64,000 bases of DNA, from positions 6,723,575 to 6,787,574 of the forward strand of contig JACDQD010000005.1 of assembly GCA_019843655.1 (NCBI GenBank), given 5' to 3'. The translations under genes were made by a program, and so were the position numbers. The DNA is from Lethocerus indicus (lineage: Eukaryota; Arthropoda; Insecta; Hemiptera; Belostomatidae). This document shows, piece by piece, positions 10,749 to 23,042 of this stretch (its first letter is position 1; the number at the start of each line of letters is the position of its first letter). A model generated the notes under the pieces. That model worked only from the letters and a program-made list of their open reading frames with translations, did no database searches and had not been told where the DNA came from.

Positions 10749-12556
10749 ATTTTGACCGGTAAAGCAATTATTTCACGATGCCCGATAATTTACCTAGTTT
10801 CAAAACGTTCAAGGCAATTTAACTATTATATGCCCCGGTGATGTCGATTGTTTCAGAAAAAACAGTATATACACATGTACACGCCGTTTCGTATATTAGC
10901 CGACGCCGGGAAACAATTGAACTCGGCGCGCGTTTTCTTTTTATTAACTTCGCAATATCCAAACCGACGGAGTGCGATAAATAACTGTAATTGAACTGTA
11001 TTTCCCGGCCGGCCGATAGTGCCGCCTTCCCGTAGGCCAACAATTAGTCCATAAATCAGGATGCCGGGGCGGAAAGGGCCGTTGAGGGGGGGGGAGGAAT
11101 AGTAGCTAATTCCGTTTTTGCGCCCTTCTGGGGGGTGTCTGCGCCTCCTCCCCCATAAAGGTGGTATTTTTTGCCAACGTAATTTTATCGCCTGCGCGGC
11201 TTCTGCGGGGGGAGGGTTCGACGCCGTTAAAAAATGCCCGGATTTCGAATTTAGATAGCGGCCCTGTTTTATGGAGGCCCGCAGAAGGCGGACACCGCAA
11301 GCGCTACTAAAAACGCTGGAGGCCGAAAAAAACAAAAAAAGAAAAAAGCGGGATCGTTTGTTCCACGGGGTTGTTTAGTGGCCACATCCCCCGTCTGCCC
11401 GGTTCCACACACGGCTTCGTGACGTTGTTGTTTTCTAATTACAGGCCCCCCCCAACGGTTTTTTCGACGAGCCTAGGTTCGCTTTTTTTTTTTTGTTTTC
11501 GGAGGCGCCGGATTTTCGCAGTCGATTTATAAACATTGGGATAGGAAAGTTGTGGGCCCCGTCCGTACGATGGGTTGGTCGTACGAGCGGCTAGGGGAAG
11601 GGGGGTAGGAATTTATGGGACGTTTTAACTCCCCCTTTAACCCATCCCCGCAGGTGGGTTCGGTATAATTAAGCTCCCCACTCCCCCCGCTCTAGCGCAG
11701 CTTTTCTCCTGATCTCCCGTCGTTCTGTTTGCTGGAAAAATAGGCGGGAGCAAAGCTCAGAATTTTTTTCCGTGCTAAAACCACCAAGTCGCCGTACCTG
11801 GAAAACTTATCAAAAGTACGCTTTAATACAGAATTCATTGACAATTCTCAAAAATTATTACGAAGAATAGAGCTTTCGATAGTTTCACGCTGTGAGTAAG
11901 GCAGTGCAGAGTAAACAAAAAGCCCAATTACCAGAAATTAGCAGTGCCGTTGTCATTATAGTAGTGCCGCACATATACCGCAGCTGTACAGAAAAAGTGC
12001 AATAAAAACCCAGCGGAGAGTTAGCGCGAACACTGAAATTGTTTCACTAAAATCGATGATAGTAGATGTCGGGGAATGAAATCCAATTCTGTCGCTGGAA
12101 CCCAGATGTAGATTGCACCAATCTAGTGTCCGCCAATTAAAAGTGACCCTGTGTAAAGGAAATTGGAACACATACACACACAGGAGCGGTGTCGTACTCT
12201 TTGGGCCGCAGCAGCGATAGGCGTGTTGGGAAATAGAAAACATTAGAGACGCCGAAGACTTTAATGGGGCACTGAGATAGAGATAATGACGGCATTTCTA
12301 ATGGGGTAATTGTTCTGTTGGTGGTGGCGGAGGGGGAAGTGATCGGGGACAATATCGGGGTTTCTCCGTTCCCATTTGTAAATTACATTATGGCCGTCGT
12401 GGAACATGCGTGGGCCGCCAGTACCTAATAGTTTAAGAAGTAGCTGGGCAGGGTAAAAAGAGAGTTATGTACAAGAAAAATTAATGTACCATTAACAAAC
12501 TCTAAAAACCATATAAAATACCTTATAAAATTATATTTCTACCGCCGCAGTAATAT

Positions 12557-13000
12557 TTAATAGCTACGCCCACGAAGCTTCCCCCGCTTAATCATAAACC
12601 TTTCTTCGTTCCAACCAAACCCCTGTGTTTGGGCCGAAAACGACACTAATATCTTTGATAAAGGTACAAAATCCTTCGGTAAACCTGTTTTATCCGCAGG
12701 GCCATCGAAGAACAAATGATGGACGGGGAGAAATGGAAAGCGGGATGGTTGAGGCGGTGTAAGCCGATTATGTGTGTATACAGTGCGGAGGTTGACGGGG
12801 AGGGGGACCTGCGTGCAGTACGCCCCTACCCGAGGATAATCCGGCTGCAGATCATCGTCCTTTGACTGCTCTTGGGGTTGGTGGCCGTGGTGGGACATCT
12901 TCGGTGTCCTTACTCCCCTCCGAGGAGGCACAGTGCTCTGATGATCCTCACTTTCATGAGCTTTCAACACTTCACCGGACGCCGATGATCGGGAGCCAGT
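12557..13000 (-). CDS. Possible coding exon on the minus strand
   Basis: A minus-strand frame is open from about 13,000 to 12,557. Its first half is strikingly protein-like, with fragments GEVLKAHESEDHQSTVPPRR, RTPKMSHHGHQPQEQSKDDD and LQPDYPRVGAY: hydrophilic and rich in H, Q, D, E and P, like linker regions of nuclear proteins. A T-tract sits just upstream, but no AG acceptor lies right at its end. GTAGGG at about 12,831 could act as a donor. No family is recognised and chance is not excluded. Confidence 0.22.
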   Translation of the reverse strand, partial: TGSRSSASGEVLKAHESEDHQSTVPPRRGVRTPKMSHHGHQPQEQSKDDDLQPDYPRVGAYCTQVPLPVNLRTVYTHNRLTPPQPSRFPFLPVHHLFFDGPADKTGLPKDFVPLSKILVSFSAQTQGFGWNEERFMIKRGKLRGRSY

Positions 13001-13413
13001 AAAAAAAATTAATTAATTTGACATCAAATATTTAATGAAACCGACACGGAAATAATTGGACAGTTCATTAGTCGCTGGAATTCCAAAGGGTTTAAGTGAT
13101 TTTATCGCTGTTATGCAAATTTCCATCCACGTCCTGTCGCGATACGTAATTACGTTCGCTTTTTTAAGCCGGTTTAATGCAAATGTCAAAACGTGAGCGC
13201 GTTCTGTGTTGCGGTCGCATTAAATTAAAGAATTCACCCCACTGTAATTGATTTCCTTCTTATAAACCGCCGGTTGATAAATAGGATAAGGGTTCCTAAT
13301 TGCAGACAGTGCAGTTAGTCAGTTGGCCAGCATAATCATAAACCTTCCCCCACCACCACCGCAACTAGCACATAATACCTCAATGTTTTGTGTCCGCGTG
13401 TGAGTAGGAATGC

Positions 13414-13432
13414 GAGAGAGAGAGAGAGAGAG
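13414..13432 (+). repeat. (GA)n microsatellite
   Basis: About 9 units. Confidence 0.85.
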
Positions 13433-13767
13433 CTAGATAGGTCTCCGGGCACTACACGAGCGAGATAGAGTATCTCTCTCTATCCCGCAGGACTCTCCAA
13501 CCTCCCCTCCCTCCAGCCTAACCCGAGCATTCCCGGATTTATAGCACCGTTTTACAACCCCCCGCGTTCCCATTGCCCTCCCCCAACCCCCCCGGCGTGT
13601 AAGTCCCTATAATTAAGGCCCGCCCAACCTGCTATATACAATAGTTGCCGGTATAGCTTGCACAGACACACACACACACTGGTAGAGAGCACCGGCCCCC
13701 TGGAGAACATCGGTTCGAGAAACAATGACTCGAACAATAGCCCTTGTCTCAGTGTATGTACGTAGTT

Positions 13768-13788
13768 TGTGTGTGTGTGTGTGTGTGA
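13768..13788 (+). repeat. (TG)n microsatellite
   Basis: About 10 units. Confidence 0.9.
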
Positions 13789-13898
13789 GAGACGAGGATG
13801 AAAGGAGTAAGGGGGGGTTGTCTAAAAGAGGGGGATGCTGATAAGCGGGCGGGGTCTGATGATCCCCCCGAGGATTACTATGTGTTTGTAGCCCTGTT

Positions 13899-13902
<4 letters not shown>

Positions 13903-13964
<62 letters not shown>
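13903..13964. repeat. (TA)n(TG)n compound microsatellite
   Basis: TA run (13903-13945) followed by TG run to 13964. Further AT-rich palindromic sequence (TGTATATATGTACATATATA) continues to about 14,016. Confidence 0.95.
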
Positions 13965-13965
<1 letters not shown>

Positions 13966-14324
13966 ATATTATATAAATAATATATAACTGTATATATGTA
14001 CATATATATATACATATTCGCCTCTCTTATCACTGCTGCCTCAGCAACTAGCTTCTCTGTGTCCCTGGAGAGCAGAGACTGCGAACGCTGCAATATCAAT
14101 TTTGCGAACCGTGAGATAACAAGCGGCAGGTTAGTGGTAATGAATCATCAAAATAACCCAGGAAACTAAACTTGTGTTCACGGACCCGTATTTTCCTAGC
14201 TTATCGAGACCTTCATGCTAGGATGACTTATATTCTACAAAAAAAAAATGTTTCCGTTCAGTCGGTGGAGACTTTTCTAATTTTCGAATATCCCTGAAAA
14301 GTAATGTTACCATATTCATTAATC

Positions 14325-14702
14325 TATTGGGTTGACAACTAAGTAATTGCGGAATTCACCAACAAATGGCGCTGTACATATTTTTAAGTACGTCAACATC
14401 TTTGCACAGATAAGATTCTTTGATATGTTATTATTTGGTCCTTTCTGAAACTGTCAGTATCAAAATGACATTGACCAGTTGTATTGTGTGTGCGTAAAAA
14501 AGGCTAAAACGCGGTGAACCGAAGCGAGCGTTTCCGTCACATTTTGCTTTCTTATTTTCGCAAAGGTGTTACTCTGTGTACGGTGATGAAGCCTTAAAAG
14601 AACGGCGCTGTCAGTACCGCCTACAGAAAGATGTTGTACTTAAAAATATGTACAGCGCCACTTGTTGGTGAATTCCGCAATTACTTAGTTGTCAACCCAA
14701 TA
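14325..14702 (+). mobile_element. Mariner deletion derivative 1, TA-flanked
   Basis: The element spans 14327-14700 (374 bp) between TA dinucleotides (14325-14326 and 14701-14702). The ends start TTGGGTTGACAACTAAGTAA and match as inverted repeats over about 65 bp with one mismatch, extending to about 77 bp with a 2-base gap. Near 14,560-14,630 on the + strand is a relic of the transposase N-terminal helix-turn-helix region (VYGDEALKERRCQY), preceded by a frameshifted HILLSYFRKG-like piece. The sequence then jumps to the 3' inverted repeat, so the DDD catalytic domain is absent. It is non-autonomous and could only be moved by a full mariner elsewhere. Confidence 0.92.
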
Positions 14703-15842
14703 TATTAATATTGTTATATTTTTACTGAAATTTATGAGCGTGTATTGCTTTGAGGGGTCCTCGTCGGTTGTCCAATAATAGGACGGCGATCTCGTCTCCT
14801 CAGTCGGCAGTTTCCGGCCCCTTGATGTGATGTCAACGATCGGAGACCTGACGTTCGATCCCGGTCGGATCACCAACTTTTGCAATAACCCCCCTCCGTA
14901 GGTTCTCGGCAACTCCCTTGCACCGTGGACCCGCCGGGATTGGGGGTAGCGGTGAAAGGGTTGAGGTGGAGGAGGAGGGTAGAAGGAGAAGGAGGGCAGG
15001 GCGAAATGGAGGGACTCGGGAACGAAATTTGTTTGCCGACTTCCGGTCGGAAAAGTGCAGTTGGCGGGGTTGTTATTGGACGCCTGGTCCTGATGGGGGG
15101 CGTTATTGGGGGAATACTAGAAATGCTGGCGGTATAAAACTTTCGAGCGTTGGGCCGAAATTTGGTACGCGGTAAAAAAAAATCTTTCTCAACAACCCCT
15201 ACGCGCTATTTGCGTTTCGGCGGTAACCGCACTGGAGTTCGATGTATATTGAACTAACAATTCGTACTTTGTTTTGCAAGGCCCATTGAATTTGAACCGG
15301 ATCGGATTGTTTTAACTCTTCCGAGTGGCCAAGATATCGGGTTGGCAATTCATTAGGTACTTTCGCGTTTTCCTCCCAATGAAGCATCTTGTCAAATTAT
15401 GTGCTAAAAAAGTCACAAAAACAACCTTTTTACGAATTTTTTTATAATACTAGAAGTCAAACAATATCTTGTTAAATACTGCTGTATAATAAATCATAGT
15501 TGCAATTTCGGATGAAATACCGTTCTGCAGAGAATCCGCGCTATCACGATTCAAAGTATCCGCCAGCCAGGCACAGTTTCGGACCCCTCGAACGATTTAC
15601 GGCCGTCGGGCGTTCGACGTTAGTGGGAAAGTTGAAAACAAAGTTTATTTGCCTTTAAAATTAACCCGGCCAGTGTTGTACTTTCTATTTTTTTTCTCCG
15701 ATTCTGTCGGCCCCGCTTTCATTGAACTCCCAATTTCAGTGTCACTGTTGACCGTTGTCAGGGATTTATTAGCGCTCCGACCTCCCGGGGGTGCTCTTAA
15801 TTACCGAGTTCTTCCACTCTTACCCTTTGTTCTCTGCTTTCC

Positions 15843-15845
<3 letters not shown>

Positions 15846-15899
<54 letters not shown>
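15846..15899. repeat. (TA)n microsatellite
   Basis: About 27 TA units, 83 bp upstream of the exon candidate at 15,983. Confidence 0.95.
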
Positions 15900-15902
<3 letters not shown>

Positions 15903-15982
15903 GCCGATTTTTCAGTTTCTACCCCCATAATGTTTGGCATTCTCTAATACAAATCTTCTGTTACCTTTTGGTTGTTTTTCAG

Positions 15983-16105
15983 ATGAATGTTTAAATGCTT
16001 AGCTATTTGGGCTCTCATCGCCAAATTCTGTCTTTAAACATTCAAGAGTCGTCCGTTACACTAAGTGGAACGTTGTTTCAAATATTTACGGGCTATGTAG
16101 CAGAG
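15983..16105 (+). other. Splice-delimited exon candidate, 123 nt, non-coding
   Basis: The acceptor is strong (TTACCTTTTGGTTGTTTTTCAG ends at 15982, with CTAATAC branch-like sequence upstream) and the donor is strong (CAGAG/GTGAGT at 16106). The 123 nt between them have stop codons in all three frames, so it is not a normal coding exon. It could be an untranslated 5' exon, an exon of a non-coding RNA, or a poison exon. It starts AUGAAUGUUUAA, a three-codon upstream ORF if it is in a leader. Both splice signals are seen; exon use is inferred. Confidence 0.35.
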
Positions 16106-17216
16106 GTGAGTGAAAATAATGGGGCTTGAAGTGTCGGCCGTTCTTTTGTCGGCGGACCTCATTGTTCGTCCAATTGGTGTCGTTCGTTCGGACCTCGCCG
16201 GTTCAAAGGCCCTCCGAGCCCAAATGCCCTTTTACTTTCGGCCGAGTCCAAGGGCGCGGCAATTTCCTCTTCACAATTTCGTCCCTCGGTCAATTTCAAA
16301 ACCATTATTTTTCGTCGCCTCTAGTTGACTGGGCCTTTTCAACTCTCAGTACGAGTGATCGCCAAAATTCATTTTATGGACTTCGGCTTTCGTGTCGTCT
16401 GCAGGACTCCGAAACGAGGCGAACTTTGAATTATTTATTAACCATAATAAACCCGGAATTTTGCCAGTGTTACGCCAGCGGAGACACTACGCCCCCATCA
16501 AGTTTTCCATCTGATAAATAATTATTTGAGTAAAGAGTAGAAAAGGATACATGGACATGGTAGTACTACTCTATATTGCTGGATACTGTTCCTTGATCAC
16601 AGACCATGTACGTTAACGGAGGTAGAAAGTTCCAAATAGGTTTCTTAAAAATGTTCAGAGAGGATTTCATGTAAAGCCGTCGCATAAACCAGCGTTTCTG
16701 TCCCTTACCTCTGTTGGTTATTGGATTTCCATAATCCCCAGTCCGTTTGAACGTATCGCGTCATTTCAAATCAAGGACAATCCACCTTGAGCGGTGGGCT
16801 TTGGGTGGCCGGTGATGTCACCCGTTCCGGCGTCCTTAGCGGATATCTGATCTCACTCCAATAGAGGAGCAGCAGTCCACAACTCGCAGCTTTCTGACCT
16901 TCTGGCGCTTATTTCCAGTCGATAACGTCATACGTCGCGTTCCCCGAATGAAAGGCGGCTTCTGTGGCTACTAACGCCTTGCGTACAAACGGTACACCGG
17001 GCTGTGACGCTCAAGATTACTCAGGAACTTATTATTGTTTCAAATCCTATCGTACCTCTCTAATCTCCGGCGAGATATTCTGCTGCGTGACCTCAAGAGG
17101 ACAACCTAATGAGTCAATGAAAAAATAAAGGTCAACACATCGGTCAATATTGAATTAACCCTCTCCGTAAAAACATGGTTAAATTACAGTTAACCCGAAT
17201 TCATATTTCTTTCAGC

Positions 17217-17314
17217 GGGGTTTCGGTATCGAACCGTTGACTATATTAATTAGAAAGCCCCCCCCCCCGAATTTCCTGAATATTTCCACGGCCATTATTC
17301 ACCGGCCGTCGTTT
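17217..17314 (+). other. Splice-delimited exon candidate, 98 nt
   Basis: TTCATATTTCTTTCAG ends at 17216 and is a good 3' splice site. A donor-like TTT/GTAAGG begins at 17315. The frame starting CGG-GGT-TTC is open across the segment and for about 30 further codons. It includes a run of C that encodes prolines, which lowers confidence. The donor context (TTT before GT) is poor. No homology is recognised. Confidence 0.2.
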
Positions 17315-19267
17315 GTAAGGATTTATTTGCAGAAAAATCATTGCTATAATGCTCGACATTTAATATAATTGAGAACGGGCGTTTAGGAGACCCCCGGCGT
17401 TACAAGAGTCACGGAATCGGCGGCCGTAACCCCGGGCGCGATATTTCCACTCTCTCCCAGTTGTGAAACCGTTTTTGTTTGTCCTCTTAAATTGTTTTTC
17501 CAATTACCGTTATTTTTTGTTCGGCGGGTCCCTTTTCTTGTAAATTGCCCCTAAAATGTGTAGCGGTGGGAGGTGGGGGGACTTTAAACGACTGTCGTCC
17601 GGTTTATTATCCGTGTCGCCGCCCGCGCGGGACTTATTATCCTTTCACTGTTTTTCCCTCCCCCCCGTTCATGGCCTCATTTCAAATCGTAGAAAAACCC
17701 GTAAATTACAGCCGCCGAGGTTGGCCTCTACCGAAAATGAAACAACGCGGTTGTTATTATAAACTGATCAGGCGGGCGGCTAGAGGGAGGCCTCGTAAAT
17801 ACCGGCGGACGGGGAATTTGTGAATATTGTTTCGACTGTTGTTGTGTTCGCGCGGAGGGGAGAAAAAAATGGTCTGATAAATTGTCAAACTTGTGTAACT
17901 CGATTTATCCTCGTTTGTCGGACGGCGTTCGCTCTGCTTCGGTTTTTAACGCAAATTGACATTCATACCTTTTGTGTTTTTTTTTAGAAATAATTGAAAT
18001 CCGCCGTCAGTCCGCGTTTTAGTTTTATCGCGGAAAGGAAATCAATTAATAATTTTAAAACGGACGAATATAATTATTATTCTGTCAACGCGGCCTACTC
18101 TAAATTCCGTCGCATTTAGTTTACTGAAATTTAAGGAATTTCTGCTGCATTCATAAACCTAAATCTGTCCAAATTAAAAGCTTAACAAATTCAATTCAAT
18201 ATATCGACGTTGCGTAACGGTAATCTGTACCCAATAACACGAAGTAAAAAATTAATTTACATTGGAGTAATACGTTGAAATATTTCGTTATACGGGTGTT
18301 GTTCAAAGGAGATCGATATGTTGGCATTTTCTTTCAACAGCATTCGAGTCTAATATGTTGTATCCTAAAAACAAGATTTTGTTGCTAGTTCTGACTTAAT
18401 ATTCAGTTTTAAAGGATATTATTTTTGGGACCGAACATGCTTTCGTTCAATTTTGACTCCGGTGGAAAACATCCCGAAAACATTTCGACTGGGATAACTG
18501 CTAAAATAAAAATGACTGCTAGCTAGTCTGTGAAGTATTCCGTCTGCAGAAATAGTAACTGATCTGAGGGGGGGGGGGCTAGGGTGCAGTATAGATTGGC
18601 CACGGTCCTTCTGCGTAGTTCGTGTGAAAGGAACCATCTGATGACTGCCGTGTAAACAGGGGACGACGGGGAAGAGTGGATGGGCCGAAAGAGGGAAAGG
18701 ATGAAGAGGGATGTAAAGCGGGCGGTATGCAGGCGAAGCCAGGCTTACATATCCAAACAAACGTCGGGGTCCCCGGTTGATTGAGCGCTGTTTGTTTGTA
18801 GGCCCGGAGGCTCAAGCGGCCGACTGTCTGTCTGTCTTTCATCCTCTGTCCCTAATGATACCCGGACTCTGCTGAATATCATTCTCTGCTCGTTCCGACG
18901 GGGCGGCGGCGGGGGCGGCGGCTTAATGTCAAGGATGGCGACCTCCAGATGGTCGCAGAAACCGGCCGTTATAAAACAAACACATCGGCTGAATAATACA
19001 ACTTCCACCGCCGTTTAGACCGGAGGTCCTTGAACATTTACAGTCACTCGGGCGATAACAAAAAAAAACTTGAAATTAATTACACGGTCTTCTTATTAGG
19101 GCCCTTATCGCTTTTCTTTCGGATGCCACCGTCCTTTCGGTTCCTCCGATCCGAGGGTCAGAAGCGTGTCTGGGAGAGGTGGGCGGAGAAAGGGACGACG
19201 ACGTAGTCCAAGGCCGAAAGCGGTTATACAGTTAGCCGAATAATCCTGTGCGATGCGGTGCAGCCGA

Positions 19268-19287
19268 GGAGAGAGAGAGAGAGAGAC
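19268..19287 (+). repeat. (GA)n microsatellite
   Basis: About 10 units. A purine-rich stretch continues to about 19,350, followed by a CT-rich stretch at 19,407-19,470. Confidence 0.85.
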
Positions 19288-20450
19288 AGAATGATGGGAG
19301 GGAGAGAGGGGCGTAGTGATGAGAAGAGAGAAGAGAATGAAAAAGAGAATGTCGAGATGAAGCTAGCCAGTGAGTGAGGTGGCTCTCCCAAGGTCTGTTA
19401 GAGGTCTCTGTCTCTCTCTCTCTTTCCTCCTCCCCTTCATCTCCTCGTTCTCCTCCACCTCCTTCTCCTCCTACTACTGCTAGTTGCCCCAAGGTGACTT
19501 TCAGGTTTTTGCCATTATACCCGGTGTGTTCGGCTTTTTGCCTCCATGCCCCCGCCTTGTACGTGTGCGGCGGTCGACCCCGGCGGCCTGCACCCGACGG
19601 TCAGCCAACCTCCTCCGCTATTCTTCCCTCGCTTCTTTCCTCTTCGATTCCCCCTTCCCCTTCCCAACTCCCTTTTGTTCCAGACATCGAGATGCAGTCT
19701 ATAATCAGCGCGGCCCCTCAAAAACAGGTCCCGTCTCCGATCATCGTTGTGGTCTTTGTCTTTTTCGCCTCTCTCACACAGACCTCTTCTCCTCTCTAAT
19801 ATTGGCGGAGTTGCATTCGAAAACCCATTTTGCTACGCGGCTAGAATAATATTTTACATGGCGTTTTCAACAAATTTAAGTTCGACCGATTGATTGTTCA
19901 CCACAGAATCTCAATGAACACTCCCACATTGATGGGAAAGATAATTAAAAGTTTAAGATTGCACTGATATCGCAGGATCCGGTCTTCACATTGTATGCCT
20001 GATTATTGGGCATTGCCACGTTATAGTTCAATTATATCGTAAAACTTTGAGTGAATATGTCGTAGTCAGAATATAACTGTATCAGCCTACTAAGCTCCGG
20101 TCACTCCGCTGGATATCCTGAGCGCCGTCTCTGGATGTGCGCAATAAATGTTTGTACCTCGGTTCGGGCCCTCCGAAGAAGAAAATATACCCGGAGTTTC
20201 AGGCTATCTGGTTTTTATCAACGGGGTTGGGGTGGTTGGGGGGGAGCCCTTCCTTCTCCTTGTCGCCCCGACGTGGAAGTCAGATAGCCCAGGAGGGAGG
20301 GATCGAGCGGCTAAGTATCTCGGCGGGGTCGCTCGCCTCCCAGATATTGGGTTAGGCCCCACTTATCTTGTCCCGCTTTCGGCCAACGTCCCCTTTTTCC
20401 AGAAACTTCTTTCTTTTGTCCTTTTTCTTTTTTTTTATTTTTTTACTTAC

Positions 20451-20540
20451 CTTTCCCATCCCGCCTCCTTGTGCCGTCCTCCTATCCTTTAGCGATTCGG
20501 GGTATTTTTCCGGTCCTTGACCACGATAACGGTCGCCCAT
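20451..20540 (-). CDS. Possible first coding exon on the minus strand
   Basis: Read on the minus strand, an ATG at 20540 opens 30 codons (MGDRYRGQGPEKYPESLKDR and so on, ending GGGMGK) that run exactly into a perfect donor, AAG/GTAAGT, at 20451/20450, leaving phase 0. The peptide is hydrophilic and basic. Upstream on that strand is a TATA-like AAAATATATACGG. I recognise no family. The perfect donor after an open ATG-led segment is the reason to list it, but a short piece like this can occur by chance. Confidence 0.22.
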
Positions 20541-23042
20541 ATTACGGCCATCCGTATATATTTTACGACCGACCCACGTTGCAGTTTCTTTCTGGCGTTT
20601 ACATCATTCGGATTGATTCATTTGTGTGACTCGTGGGCGGACCTAAGTGTTCCTGTATATTTTGAACATTCGCATTGAAATTAAATGCCGAAAAAAATTG
20701 TTTTCTCAGAATATTTGTAAACCTGGATATATTCCGAAATGTAATAAAATTACGTTAACACTAGAATATGTTCCGGACGAGAATATTTTTCATTGGCCGA
20801 CGTCAATAAATATAGTCCATAGATCAACAATTATAAACTAATTTCTATATAGGGGTTAGATTTCATTTTAACAGAATTTTCTGTTACGGCAGAGGGCGTA
20901 TTGTTTCTTGCCCTAGCGCCCTTCTGATTATATAATTGGTGTTTCCAATTGATGGCTAATTAGGTGAAGTTTTTCACCCACCGAAGAGTCAGCTCCTCCC
21001 CCGCCCCTCCCGCCGATTGAATACTTAGCGAACAGTTGTTAAAAGCTAGAAAATAGTTTGCATTTCAATTAAAACTTTTCTAGCGTTCGGCTAGCCTTGG
21101 AAGTGGTGGCTAATGAGGCCTGTCAAATTGGCTCGGCGTTCTTCCGAAAGTTAGCCTGGCTAATCGCTCGACTCCCCTTTTATATTATATCCTTTTCGGA
21201 TTTGTTCATTCAAGGCCATAACCCACCCACAGCTACAGTGCGTCGCATTTTATATTACAGTTACAGATACAGGAACGAATAGGAAGTATGTTCGTGTATT
21301 ATTTTAGTTTCTAATAAGACAATTATAGTGTACAAAATATAACTTAAGGGGGGGGGGGGCGAAAAATAATGCGGTAGTCCAAATGCGGAAATGAATATCA
21401 AATCTGCTGTCAGCTAATGTTACTAAGAAAACTCGAGATGAATTCGAGAGAATTGTTCGAAAAGTAATTTTCTGACGTTTTTCCAAGGCCTCTTTGTACT
21501 TTGAGTGTAAACACCTTTTTGATGGGCCATTTTTGGGGGTTTCCCCCACTCTCTCCCAATCAACATCCCCTTCCAACACGAAGGCTCTCTTCGCGATCCA
21601 CCCTCTTTTCTTATCCGTTTTTTTTCCATTTAAAAATTCGACTTAAATCGGAAATTGGCTTTAACGCTAAAGGTAGATTACTTTAATTGGAGCGGCATCA
21701 GTGGAGTGTCCTCGAGAGTGTCGGGGCAGGATCGCGCTCGACAGGGGGGGGGATCGCTTGAAATACCCCTCAGATTTCTTTCTTTTTTTTACTGAACGTG
21801 AAATACCGTTAAATGAGAGTCTCAAACAAGGCTCTCCTCGGAGATAAGGAGCCGGCCTCCCTCCTGCCGCCCCCGGTGGATGGAACGGCCCATTTGATCT
21901 AGGTGATTAAAGCGGTCTCCTCCCTCCCTTCACCCCCTCCATTCAACCCCCTCTGCTAGGCGGTCACGTGACTTTAATTATTTCCCTCCGCCTTGGTCTT
22001 GCCAAGGGTTGTAGGCCGGGAGGTGGGGGGGGGGTTGCCTTATCTTCGTGTTCCGGCGGCGGGTGAGGGGGTGAGGAGGGTCCAGGTCATTAAGGCACGT
22101 AATTCCCCCTCCCACCCCCTTCGTGTCGTCCCCTCTCACTCCTCTATTCCACCACCTCCTCCTCCTCCCTACCCACCTTTCCACCGCTTTTTTCCATCGT
22201 CTACATTACATGAAACGTGAAAAGGAAAGGTTCCTCTAGTGGCTCTACAAAATTATAACGTCGTTAAAACATTAGTTCAAGATACAGGGAGCCGAACACC
22301 TCCAGTTCGAGTTAAACAGTCCCACGCCACCTATGAGCCTCTATGTGTATTACAACGTGTCAAAAATGAAATCTCTCAATACCTCGAATAAAATGCAGTC
22401 CAGAAGGAAATAAGTGTACTGCGAACTGCGTAACCTCCGCAAATAAACTTAAACCGTCGAAACCGCTGCTTCCGTAATCTCAAAACGGCCTCCAATGAAA
22501 GCCGGCGCTGTTCATATTTTGGCCGACGCTCGCGAATATTGTCGTAAGTCATACCGGTTGGAATTGAACCAAAAATTTGCATTTAGACGCGCCCTATGCT
22601 CACCCCGGTTTCTATTCGAGACCGTACTGAATGTATGCAACTGTCGCGCTGTAAATTTCAGTTACGCTACGCTCGCGAGTACCTGCCAGCTACTCGGAGG
22701 CCTCTGATGTCTGTCATGTCTAATTGTTATTCTAGTTGCGATTAAAATTTTTATTTGCGCTACTACCTCCGGTATTTCAATAGGTTTGAATTGAACGCGA
22801 ATCCCCCCCCCTCAGTTCTTTCCTTCCATTCGATGAAATTTACATACGGATTATGAGAGTCGGGCCCTCCCCGAGGTCGGATAAGAAATTCAATTCCTGG
22901 TTGTTTGGGGGTGAGGGGGCGGCTTCGGCAATACGTTGCGAGGGAGAAGTTCCCGGGGGTCGTAAATCGTTTAAGGAGAAATATACGGCGGTCGTGAGGG
23001 TAGGGGGGGGGTGTGACGGCCTCCACCCCCTCGCCCCGGGGG

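Larger units (their letters stand above)
8640..14320. other. Mostly non-coding stretch
   Basis: Unique sequence with GC-rich blocks (8,880-9,250; 9,840-10,250; 11,060-11,700). Holds microsatellites, the repeat cluster at 10.7 kb and the minus-strand exon candidate at 12.6-13.0 kb. Two weaker CAG/GT junctions (8,951 and 11,653) are discussed under findings. Confidence 0.55.
14703..22880. other. Mostly non-coding stretch
   Basis: Unique sequence with three weak exon candidates (15,983; 17,217; 20,540 on the minus strand) and microsatellites. No homology to known proteins was seen. Confidence 0.55.

Noticed and set aside
14005..14083. Minus-strand open segment after TATTGCAG (RSQSLLSRDTEKLVAEAAV)
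   Set aside because: Peptide looks plausible but is only 24 codons, the pyrimidine tract is missing, and it runs into the (TA)n region with no good donor.
17155..17205. TTAACCCTCTCCG as a piggyBac-type end
   Set aside because: No inverted partner followed by TTAA was found within a plausible distance.
22090..22100. TAAGGCACG resembling the seed of miR-124
   Set aside because: Match stops after nine bases and no hairpin surrounds it.
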